From an uncultured Thermoguttaceae bacterium (GTDB lineage: Bacteria > Planctomycetota > Planctomycetia > Pirellulales > Thermoguttaceae), in assembly GCA_934725735.1 (NCBI GenBank), contig CAKVCP010000022.1, positions 1 to 24,325 of the forward strand: a stretch of 24,325 nt of DNA, in the 5' to 3' direction. Within the stretch, counting starts at the first letter, position 1. Every line of letters begins with the position of its first letter. Position numbers and translations under genes: made by a program. The notes below the pieces were generated by a model. That model saw only the letters and a program-made list of their open reading frames with translations, made no database searches and was not told the DNA's origin. This document shows, piece by piece, positions 1 through 7,339 of this stretch.

Positions 1-4
1 GGAT

Positions 5-871
5 ATGCGGAAGACTAAGTCGGAGCTTATCGAAAGGGAAGAGAGTCAGTCTGAAGAAATTAGTCAAGCGGAGAAGCTTTTAGAAGAACTTGACAAAGGA
101 ATGTACTCTGACGAGGAATTCGCGAAGAAGCATAAAGAATTAGATGTTCGCATTGAGAAGGCCAACAAATGGTATGACTGGTTTGACCTCCACCGTTTTC
201 TAGACCCTGACTACGATATTTTGACCCTCTGGAATCAAAGAATAAACGCCGCTAAAGAGCGCATTTTCGAAGAAGACGCGTTTGTTTTCTCTTTGGAATC
301 GCTGAAGTTTATAGTTCCTGAATCGATCGGGATGAATCGATTTTGCAAACCGTTTGACGTTTTGGTTGACGATCTTGCATCAATAACTTCGCCCTCGCTT
401 GATTCTGAGCTCTTCCGGGAGAATTTGTTGGAGCAAATAGCGAAAGACGACGATAGTCAAACGGAGTTAGAAAATCGAGCGTTCGCCCTTTATTCCGATA
501 AAGAGGAGTTAAGAGACGGTTTCTACATTTGTTTCGTCAATTCGGAATGGAATACCTCGGCGTTTCGCTTGACAGGGAAGGTTATGAAATTCGCTTGTCG
601 CTTTGACGAGAACGGCGCGGACGGAACTTTTCCGGTTTTCGAAAAGGTTGAAGAATTTTCTAAGGTGGAAGAAGCTGAAGCGAAGAGCGTTTTCGCTTTT
701 GTTTTCCAAGAGTCTGCTCGTGACGATACAAGACGTTTAGAAGGGATTGTAGAAATGAGCCTTCCTGACGAAGCTCGCGACGCTCTTGTCGGGAAAATGA
801 CCTCCGAGGGACGACAACCTTTGGCGGCAAACGAGACTTTAAAGAATATCGAGTCGACGCACGGGCGGTAG
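5..871 (+). CDS. Unrecognised charged protein, possibly 5'-truncated
   Basis: I do not recognise this 288-residue protein. The first ~60 residues are rich in Glu and Lys with heptad-like spacing and probably form a helical or coiled-coil segment, followed by an aromatic patch around WYDWFDLHRFLDPDYD. The rest is acidic and soluble, with no signal peptide, membrane helix or catalytic motif that I can see. The frame is still open at the left edge of the window, so the ATG used here may be internal and the true start may lie upstream. Base composition is visibly more AT-rich, with more GAA, TCT and TTT codons, than the gene that follows 49 bases downstream. It probably belongs to the same transcription unit as the next three genes, because all lie on one strand with no terminator between them. 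Confidence is good that it is coding and low for any function. Confidence 0.7.
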   Translation: MRKTKSELIEREESQSEEISQAEKLLEELDKGMYSDEEFAKKHKELDVRIEKANKWYDWFDLHRFLDPDYDILTLWNQRINAAKERIFEEDAFVFSLESLKFIVPESIGMNRFCKPFDVLVDDLASITSPSLDSELFRENLLEQIAKDDDSQTELENRAFALYSDKEELRDGFYICFVNSEWNTSAFRLTGKVMKFACRFDENGADGTFPVFEKVEEFSKVEEAEAKSVFAFVFQESARDDTRRLEGIVEMSLPDEARDALVGKMTSEGRQPLAANETLKNIESTHGR

Positions 872-920
872 AGAGATCGGAATCAAGTTGTTCTGAAAAG
901 ATTGTAATAACGAAAGAGCC

Positions 921-3869
921 ATGACGAACGCCGAATTAGTTGAGAAGATTAGACGCATTTGCCAGGATTCGGAGAGTATTCCCGAGAGCGAACACGCGGA
1001 AGCGGCGCGCCTTTACGCGACGCGGCTCCGCCATATCGACAAGTGTTTTCGCCGCGCAATCGGACTTTTACGCGCCGATCAGCTCTCCGAAACGGATCGC
1101 TTTATGCGCGAAGAGCGCCTGATCGAAGATTACGAGAGCTTGATGACGCCCGACTTCAACACGTGGCAAGACTATTGCCGCGTCTTCTCCTTCGAGACGC
1201 CCCCGGAGCTGAGCGAAGACGCCTACGACGAACTCAAAGCGTTTCAAGAGGAGTTTGAGCTCGCGCGGGAACTCTTCGCGCGCCGCAGAAAGTTGGCGTT
1301 GGAAAACGCGTCCTTCGTCTTGCAGCTCGAGACGCTGTACGATCTTGAACTCCTGCTAGGAGAACGCGACGTTTTGACGCGTCAGATCCGGCGTCTCGAA
1401 ACCGCGCGTAACGACGAACTCGTCGCGCTCTTCCAGACGTTCGATCAGAAGACGGCGCTCCAGTTCGATTTTGCCGCGCTCGACGTCGAGATTAATAACG
1501 CCAAGAGACGCGTTCCGGTTCCCGCCGAGGTCGTCGCCGCGTTTCGGAAGTGGAACGACTATGCGCAAGGACAGAAGGAACTCAACGTCTTGCGCCAGCT
1601 TACGGGACATTGGGATTCGGCGCTCGCCGCGAAGGACGTCAAAGCCGTGTTGGATTGTCTCGCGGTCTACCGCGCGACGAACTTCGACCGCGCCGCGCGC
1701 TATATTTCGAATGACGAGCGCCGTCGTCTCGACGAGATGATTCGCGCGACCCTTGATCTCGAACGCGCGGAAGAGAACGCCGAGGCGGCGCGCGAAGCGA
1801 TCGCGGATTTTGAATCGGCGCTCGGCGACTCCGCGTCGACGATCGACGATCTCCGCGCGGCCCGAGATCGCGCCGAACAAGCCGCCGACGCCGCGGGAAT
1901 GAAGATTCCGACAAAACTCGAGAGCGTCTACGTCGCGATTATTTCAAACGAGGAACTTCAGCGTCGCCGAAAGACGACCGCGCTTGTCGCCGCCGCCGTC
2001 GCCGCTCTTGCCGTTATCGTCGGGGGCGTCGCCTTCGTCGTCTCTAAAACGACCGCGACGCGGAACGCTCGCGAGGCCGCCGCTATGATCGCGGCGCGGC
2101 TCGACGCCTTTGAAAGCGGCGACGCGGACGCCTTCGCCGAAGTGGAAGCGCTCGTCGCTCAGAACGCCGAGAAATACCCCGACTATCAAAACGAGGCGCA
2201 GTACGCTAAAGCCCTCGACCGCGTCGCGGACGTTAAAAAGGCGGAAGAGACGCGCGTCGGAAAGATCAAAGCCATCGTCGACAATATCCAAAACTCGCAC
2301 GACGCCTCAGTTCCCGCGGCGGGGCTCCTGGCCGAGCTCAAGACGCTCTTCCGCAGCGAGAAGGAAAAGGCTGAGTTCGGGTACGTCAAGCTATTGCGCG
2401 ACGACGCGCAATTAACGAAGGAGCGCAAGGAGTCGACGTCGACGCTCTATGAGGAGAAACTCGCCGAAGCGAAAGCGCTTGTCGAGGCCGCGACGGACGT
2501 CAAAGACGCGGACGTTGCGGAACGTCGTCGCCGCTTTGACGCGGCGCGTAGCGCGCTCCTGCTCCTCGTTCAAGAGGAGAAATCTCTCGGCGTTTCCAAG
2601 CCCCTCGTCGCCCAACGCGAAGCGCTTGATAAGGTTCTTGACGGTGAAGAAGGGCGTCTCGGGCGCGCGGAAGCCAGAAGTCGGTTGCAACCGCCCCTTG
2701 TGGCAAACGTCGGAAACGTTGAAGGTTTTGTCAAAACCCTCGTCGAGATGAAGAACTCTCCCGAAGAGCTCGGGGAAGGGGACGACGACGCGGCGAAATC
2801 GGCGATTTCAGCGACGCTTCAAAGCGCGATCGATTCGACCGCGAAGGCGAAGCTCGCGCAGAAATGGAACGCGTCCTCCAAGACGAAAACGTCGGTCAAC
2901 GACGCCGCGTTTGATTTAGACTCATATATTGAAGCGGAGAAGGCGTTCCATAGCGTCGGCAAATTCGCTCCGGAGGAGAAGAATGCGTCGAAAGCCTACG
3001 ACGCGTTGAAAGAATTCGCGCGAAACGGCGGATATGACCGCGCTTCTTCGAGCCTCGTGAGCGCCTTCGATAAATATCGAAACACTGCTTACGTCGTTTA
3101 CGATTCGCAGAAGAAAGTCTACTATTACGCGACGAAGAATCCGAAAATCGCGCTGCGCAATATCGAATATTATCTCGCTCCGGAGCGTTCCGTCCCCCAG
3201 GATCTCCCAGAATCTGCGATGGCGTACGCGTCCTCCGCGACCGAAGCGCCTCAATACGCCATTTATCGACTTATCGATCCGCTGCGTCAAAAGAACCCGA
3301 CTCCGAAGATGTGGATCGATTCGATCGAAGGCGCTTTGCGCCTCCTCGATTCTTCGGACGAAACCGTTCTCGACCCGATCATGAAGGCGCAACTTCTCGC
3401 GCCGATTATCCGCTCCGCGAAGGGCTTCCCCGGCTTTGATAAGCTGGCAAAATGGGCCGAAGACGATCTGGCGATCTCGGGGCTTAATTTGTCTTTCAAC
3501 TCGTACGACGTCGAAGATTCCAATATGGAGAAGAATCGAAACGCGGCCAAAAAGGCGCTCAAGACCCTTCCAAGTCTTGCAGAAGCGGTCGCGGGCGCGC
3601 GGTCTGCGTTTATGGTAGGGGAACTTCCCAGTATCGCGTGCGAATATCAATGGGTTGGATTCCTCGACGTCATCGAGAAGGATCCGTGCGTCGTCTTCGG
3701 AAATTCGGCGTCGGTGAGCGACAAGGCGACTTTGTGGATCTGTCCCGCCGCCGAAGATTACGTCGTCCAGATCGGCGACTACGCGACGCCTAACGCCGCT
3801 ATTTTCAACGAAGAGCGCGACTGGACGCAGTATCGTTGGTCCCCGGTCTACGCGCGCGTTCCTAAATAA
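921..3869 (+). CDS. Large coiled-coil protein with one central membrane helix
   Basis: This 982-residue protein has no family I can name. Residues 1-350 are mostly helical, highly charged and coiled-coil-like. A single hydrophobic helix spans about 354-376 (LVAAAVAALAVIVGGVAFVV), preceded by RRRK and followed by SKTT. By the positive-inside rule the N-terminal third is probably cytoplasmic and the ~600-residue C-terminal part outside, though this orientation is inference. From 380 to 700 the protein is again Ala/Glu/Lys-rich helix. From about 720 to the end it becomes more mixed and globular, with Tyr/Trp-rich stretches such as YDSQKKVYYYATKNPK and the final WTQYRWSPVYARVP. The ATG is preceded by a weak GAAAGAG ribosome site. 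It sits 49 bases after the upstream gene and 23 bases before the next membrane protein gene. A tethering or scaffold role is plausible but unproven. Confidence 0.85.
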   Translation: MTNAELVEKIRRICQDSESIPESEHAEAARLYATRLRHIDKCFRRAIGLLRADQLSETDRFMREERLIEDYESLMTPDFNTWQDYCRVFSFETPPELSEDAYDELKAFQEEFELARELFARRRKLALENASFVLQLETLYDLELLLGERDVLTRQIRRLETARNDELVALFQTFDQKTALQFDFAALDVEINNAKRRVPVPAEVVAAFRKWNDYAQGQKELNVLRQLTGHWDSALAAKDVKAVLDCLAVYRATNFDRAARYISNDERRRLDEMIRATLDLERAEENAEAAREAIADFESALGDSASTIDDLRAARDRAEQAADAAGMKIPTKLESVYVAIISNEELQRRRKTTALVAAAVAALAVIVGGVAFVVSKTTATRNAREAAAMIAARLDAFESGDADAFAEVEALVAQNAEKYPDYQNEAQYAKALDRVADVKKAEETRVGKIKAIVDNIQNSHDASVPAAGLLAELKTLFRSEKEKAEFGYVKLLRDDAQLTKERKESTSTLYEEKLAEAKALVEAATDVKDADVAERRRRFDAARSALLLLVQEEKSLGVSKPLVAQREALDKVLDGEEGRLGRAEARSRLQPPLVANVGNVEGFVKTLVEMKNSPEELGEGDDDAAKSAISATLQSAIDSTAKAKLAQKWNASSKTKTSVNDAAFDLDSYIEAEKAFHSVGKFAPEEKNASKAYDALKEFARNGGYDRASSSLVSAFDKYRNTAYVVYDSQKKVYYYATKNPKIALRNIEYYLAPERSVPQDLPESAMAYASSATEAPQYAIYRLIDPLRQKNPTPKMWIDSIEGALRLLDSSDETVLDPIMKAQLLAPIIRSAKGFPGFDKLAKWAEDDLAISGLNLSFNSYDVEDSNMEKNRNAAKKALKTLPSLAEAVAGARSAFMVGELPSIACEYQWVGFLDVIEKDPCVVFGNSASVSDKATLWICPAAEDYVVQIGDYATPNAAIFNEERDWTQYRWSPVYARVPK

Positions 3870-3892
3870 CCCTGAATAATAGGAAGAACGAG

Positions 3893-4720
3893 ATGAACAA
3901 CGGCGATCCGGGATACGATTATAGCGACGTTTTGGAGCCCCCTCCGTCGGCGGATTCTGGCGCGGAATTTCACGCGCGTCGCGCGGCGACGACGAAGATG
4001 CGCTCGTCGCGCCTTGGATTCTTCCTCGCGTGCGTAGTCGCCGCGTTCGTCTCCGCGCTATGGCCGACGAACAAAAACGCCGAATTGGAGTTGGCGCTCC
4101 TGGCGTGCGCTTGGGGCGCGGGCAAGGTCGCGTCCGCGTTCTTCCTCTTTTACTTCTGGCAGACGACGGACGAGTCGACGCGCGTCGCCACGCCTCGAAA
4201 AATCGCCCTCCTCGACCTCGTTCCCCTGTGGAATCTGTTTTGGTTCTTCAAAGCGTACGTAGGAGGCGCTCGCGCGGGCGTCGCGACCTTGGAACTCCTT
4301 GACGACAACAGGGCGCGTTTGGCCGCGCCGATTCGGTTGGCGCGAGTCGTCGGCGTCCTAACGATCGTCGCGACGCTCTGTTACGCCGCCCACCTGATTT
4401 GCCTGGCGCTCGCGATCCCCGATTTGACGGCGCGCGCGTTCGCGCTCCTCCTCTCGCTCGGCGAAGCGACGAACTTTTATATCGGGTATATGAATTCGCA
4501 TTACATTTGGGCGTATGTCGCGCGAGTCGTACCGCTGGCGATTCTCGTCGTCCAACTTTGTTTACGTTACAAACTCCTTGCGGCGTTGCAAGGAATCGGA
4601 GAATACGCGCAAAGCGCGCGGAATACGGATCCTCTTGCGACGGAGGCGGAGATCGCCGCAGAGCGCGAGGAAGCGCGACGCCTCTTCGCCGACGCGGCGC
4701 GTAAGGACGCGGAAAAATAA
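3893..4720 (+). CDS. Multi-pass membrane protein, paralogous to the next gene's membrane domain
   Basis: This 275-residue protein has a soluble N-terminus of ~38 residues, then about five hydrophobic segments at 41-57, 66-89, 103-122, 148-175 and 208-226, and a charged cytosolic-looking tail rich in Ala, Glu and Arg. Residues 80-126 (FFLFYFWQ, then TPRKIALLDLVPLWNLFWFF and VGGA) align with residues 279-325 of the next gene product (FFFVYYLWQ, TPLRAALFLLIPFFNYYWLF, VQGA). The two proteins therefore share a membrane domain with conserved Trp, Pro, Asn and Gly positions. The domain loosely resembles DUF4328-type membrane domains, but I cannot confirm that. The start is preceded by AGGAAG at a good distance. 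The function is unknown; context suggests a partner of the flanking coiled-coil and GYF_2 proteins. Confidence 0.85.
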   Translation: MNNGDPGYDYSDVLEPPPSADSGAEFHARRAATTKMRSSRLGFFLACVVAAFVSALWPTNKNAELELALLACAWGAGKVASAFFLFYFWQTTDESTRVATPRKIALLDLVPLWNLFWFFKAYVGGARAGVATLELLDDNRARLAAPIRLARVVGVLTIVATLCYAAHLICLALAIPDLTARAFALLLSLGEATNFYIGYMNSHYIWAYVARVVPLAILVVQLCLRYKLLAALQGIGEYAQSARNTDPLATEAEIAAEREEARRLFADAARKDAEK

Positions 4721-4733
4721 TTTTGAGAAAGAA

Positions 4734-4760
4734 CGTTCTCCTTCTGGAAAGGGGAGAACG
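4734..4760 (+). other. Intergenic stem-loop without T-tract
   Basis: CGTTCTCC at 4734-4741 and GGAGAACG at 4753-4760 form a perfect 8-base inverted repeat with an 11-base loop. It lies in the 78-base gap before the GYF_2 gene. No run of T follows, so a simple intrinsic terminator is unlikely. It could be an mRNA processing or stability element. The downstream ribosome site is weak (GAGG well upstream of the ATG). Confidence 0.45.
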
Positions 4761-4798
4761 CGGACAATAAACGCTCTTATACGAGGTAAATTTTCGTT

Positions 4799-6070
4799 AT
4801 GGCTCAGTATTACATCAAAGTAGCGGGACGTCCCTTTGGACCGTTGAGTTCGGAACGCGTGCAAGCGATGATCGCGGCGGGTAAGATTCAAAAAGAGACG
4901 GAGCTTTCACTAAATCGTCTCGATTGGAAGGCGGTAGGAGAGATCGCGGAGTTTTCCGGCGCGTTCGCGACCGGCGCCTCGGAGAATAGCTCCGCAGAGT
5001 CGAACGGTTACGCCGCGTCGGGGAACGCGACTTATTCGACGGGACGCTCGTCGAATCTCGAACCGAAGGAGTGGTGCTACAGCGTCGACGGAAGGACGGG
5101 TTACGGCCCCTACCGTATTTCGGAACTTCTCTCTTTCCTCGATCAGAACAAGATCAATTTCGACTCGTTGGTTTGGCGCGAGGGCGAGGGTTCGCGTCCG
5201 CTGCGCAAAGAACCGATCATTATGTCCGCATATGAAAAAACGCACTATGCCCTCTCTTCCGTGACGCCCGAACGTCAGGTCGCCGCGACGCCCGCCTCCT
5301 CGGCTCCGAAGACTCCCTCCGATCCGAATGAATTTGACGGCTTCGGGTTCGCCCTTCCGTATCAAATGGGGAAAATCCGTTCGACGTTGAACGTTTGGCA
5401 CAACCTGCCTTTCATTTTCTTCTTTTTGGGAATGGCGGCGACGATCGTCTATGCGATTTTAGTGGCCCATGACGTTCTATCAATTGGGGATTTTAGCAAA
5501 TTGTCGTTATCCCTGAAGATCCGTTTAGTGAGCCATATTCTTCTAAAAATGGATTATGAGCTGATAGCAGAAGAATCCACTCTTTTTTGGTCGTTTTGGG
5601 CAAGCTGTTTGCTCATCTGTATTGGCATACTTTTGCAGTTCTTTTTCGTTTATTACCTCTGGCAGGCGATTCCGCCGCGTTTCCGGAGAACGACGCCGCT
5701 ACGCGCCGCGCTTTTCCTGTTGATTCCCTTCTTTAATTACTATTGGCTTTTCGTCGCGTTTGTCCAAGGGGCGGATTGTCTCGATCGGTCGCTGAACCAG
5801 TTTTCGCAAAAAGGAAAAAATCGTGGTGAAAGACCGGTTTACGCGTACGGAACGTCGTCGATGATTTTTTGCATCTTCACTGTTCTGTCGTGGGTTTGTA
5901 GCTTGTGTGTGTTAGCGTTGCCAATCCTCCTTTTCTTCATAGCGTTGCAACCCCTTGTTTTCTGGATCTTCATGAGATCGATGAAGAGAGCGGCGTTCCA
6001 GATCCTTTCGTGGCGCTCACTCGAACCGACCAAGACGTCGAAAGCGAATATCAACGATCTTGTGAACTAA
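4799..6070 (+). CDS. Two GYF_2 (DUF4339) domains plus multi-pass membrane domain
   Basis: This 423-residue protein starts with two GYF_2-type domains. The first, at residues 3-52, begins YYIKVAGRPFGPLS and contains a conserved LDWKAVGE. The second, at 91-140, begins WCYSVDGRTGYGPYRISEL and contains LVWREGE. The family is known for short domains that are probably protein-binding and are often attached to membrane domains in bacteria. A low-complexity linker at ~150-190 leads to hydrophobic segments at about 203-222, 263-287, 302-322 and 352-388. The segment at 279-325 is related to the preceding gene product. Codon use is GC-biased in the GYF_2 half but noticeably more AT-rich in the membrane half, especially at 5460-5640. 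It is the last gene of the four-gene unit and is followed by a strong terminator. The GYF_2 domains could bind a partner from the same operon, but this is inference. Confidence 0.88.
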   Translation: MAQYYIKVAGRPFGPLSSERVQAMIAAGKIQKETELSLNRLDWKAVGEIAEFSGAFATGASENSSAESNGYAASGNATYSTGRSSNLEPKEWCYSVDGRTGYGPYRISELLSFLDQNKINFDSLVWREGEGSRPLRKEPIIMSAYEKTHYALSSVTPERQVAATPASSAPKTPSDPNEFDGFGFALPYQMGKIRSTLNVWHNLPFIFFFLGMAATIVYAILVAHDVLSIGDFSKLSLSLKIRLVSHILLKMDYELIAEESTLFWSFWASCLLICIGILLQFFFVYYLWQAIPPRFRRTTPLRAALFLLIPFFNYYWLFVAFVQGADCLDRSLNQFSQKGKNRGERPVYAYGTSSMIFCIFTVLSWVCSLCVLALPILLFFIALQPLVFWIFMRSMKRAAFQILSWRSLEPTKTSKANINDLVN

Positions 6071-6100
6071 CGGTCGGGAACGAAGAAGACAGACTTGTCG

Positions 6101-6130
6101 CGTCGCGTCGTCGGGACGCGACGTTTTTTT
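6101..6130 (+). terminator. Intrinsic terminator of the first gene cluster
   Basis: CGTCGCGTC at 6101-6109 pairs with GACGCGACG at 6115-6123 around a five-base loop and is followed directly by T7 at 6124-6130. It lies 31 bases after the stop codon of the GYF_2 gene. The stem is perfect and GC-rich, a classic rho-independent terminator. Confidence 0.88.
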
Positions 6131-6197
6131 ATCGCAAGGCGCGTCGGAACGCGATGAGCGACGCGTGAAGAATTGCCCGAAAGGGGCGCGCTATTCC

Positions 6198-6225
6198 TTG
6201 TAGGAATTTTGTTATCGTTTATACT
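6198..6225 (+). promoter_or_regulatory. Candidate promoter of the accA series
   Basis: A good -10 hexamer TATACT at 6220-6225 lies 16 bases after a weak -35-like TTGTAG at 6198-6203, in the only sizeable gap between the preceding terminator and accA. The predicted transcript would have a leader of about 65 bases. The -35 match is poor, so this rests mainly on position and on the -10. Confidence 0.35.
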
Positions 6226-6295
6226 TTCGACAAGGCGTCCGGCTCGCGTAGTGAGGAACGGACGCGCATGGACGCATTAAAAAGGCAGGTAGAAG

Positions 6296-7315
6296 ATGGC
6301 GATTCCGAGTCAAAAGCTTTCGTTTGAAAAACCGATATACGAACTTGAAGCGCAACTTGAGCAGCTCCGTTCTCAGGCGAATTCCCCTGAGGTGCGCGAC
6401 GAAGCGTTGCGTCTCCAACTAGGCGTCGCGGAATTGACGAAGAAGATTTACGCCAATCTTTCCGCGTGGGAAACCGTCGAGGTCGCGCGTCATCCGGATC
6501 GACCCAAGGGGATCGACTATATCAATATGGTCTTCGACGAATTTGTCGAACTTCACGGAGACAAGCTTTATGGAGACGACCGAACGATTTTGACCGGTTT
6601 CGCGCGCTTGGACGACTTTCGCGCCGTCGTAATCGCCCAGAATAAGGGGCGCAACTTCAAAGAACGCCAAGAAGCGAATTTCGGCATGGCGCACCCCGAG
6701 GGGTATCACAAAGCGATCGAGAAGATGAAGCTTGCTGCGAAGTTTAAATTGCCGGTGATCGTTCTCATCGACACTCCGGGCGCGTACCCTGGAATCGAGT
6801 CTGAAGAGCGCGGCGTCGGACGCTCGATCTCGGATTCGATGTACGAGATGGCGCTGCTGAAGACGCCGATCGTCTGCGTCGTGATCGGCGAAGGGGGAAG
6901 CGGCGGCGCGTGCGGCATTGGTCTGGGGAATCGCGTCGGAATGCTCCGCTATGCTTACTACAGCGTGATCAGTCCCGAAGGATGCGCCGGTATTCTTTGG
7001 AAGAGCGGGGAATACAAAGACAAGGCGGCGGAGGCTCTCAAATTCACGGCGCCTCATCTGCTCGAGTTTGGCGTTATCGACGACATTATTGAAGAGCCGA
7101 ACGGGGGCGCGCATCGCGACCACCGGATTATGGCGCTCAATCTCAAGAAGTATCTCAAGGCGAAACTCAAGGAATTGTCGAAGCTTTCGGACGACGAACT
7201 CCTTACGCAACGTTACGAGCGTATTCGTAAGATCGGCGTATTTTTAGAAGAATCGTCCTCCGACGCCGCCAACGCGGGAGATGAAACCGCGGACGCTTCG
7301 CAGTCGCCGTCATGA
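6296..7315 (+). CDS. accA: Acetyl-CoA carboxylase, carboxyltransferase subunit alpha
   Basis: With AccD this subunit forms the carboxyltransferase that moves CO2 from biotin-BCCP to acetyl-CoA, giving malonyl-CoA for fatty-acid synthesis in the cytoplasm. The product is 339 residues, slightly longer than usual because of a Ser/Ala/Asp-rich tail after residue 318. Family hallmarks are clear: a helical N-terminus with YELEAQLEQL, VARHPDRPKGIDYI at ~63-76, IDTPGAYPG at 158-166 followed by ESEERG, the oxyanion-forming GEGGSGGA at 198-205, SVISPEGCAGILWKS at 223-237, and EPNGGAHRD at 267-275. The start is the ATG following AGGCAGGTAGAAG. The accD gene is not in the window. The stop codon overlaps a small hairpin before the next gene, which may couple their translation. 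Confidence 0.97.
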   Translation: MAIPSQKLSFEKPIYELEAQLEQLRSQANSPEVRDEALRLQLGVAELTKKIYANLSAWETVEVARHPDRPKGIDYINMVFDEFVELHGDKLYGDDRTILTGFARLDDFRAVVIAQNKGRNFKERQEANFGMAHPEGYHKAIEKMKLAAKFKLPVIVLIDTPGAYPGIESEERGVGRSISDSMYEMALLKTPIVCVVIGEGGSGGACGIGLGNRVGMLRYAYYSVISPEGCAGILWKSGEYKDKAAEALKFTAPHLLEFGVIDDIIEEPNGGAHRDHRIMALNLKKYLKAKLKELSKLSDDELLTQRYERIRKIGVFLEESSSDAANAGDETADASQSPS

Positions 7316-7334
7316 TCCTTTTGTCTAAAGGGTC
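7314..7334 (+). promoter_or_regulatory. Hairpin sequestering the yifB ribosome site
   Basis: GATCCTTT at 7314-7321 pairs with AAAGGGTC at 7327-7334 (one T-G wobble) around a five-base loop. The right arm is the Shine-Dalgarno sequence of the next gene, seven bases before its ATG at 7340. The left arm overlaps the accA TGA at 7313-7315. A ribosome ending accA would open the stem, which fits translational coupling. It has no T-tract, so it is not a terminator. Confidence 0.45.
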
Positions 7335-7339
7335 GCCTC

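Noticed and set aside
5905..6168. An 87-codon + strand frame crossing the terminator after the GYF_2 gene
   Set aside because: It overlaps the end of the GYF_2 gene in another frame and reads straight through a strong intrinsic terminator.
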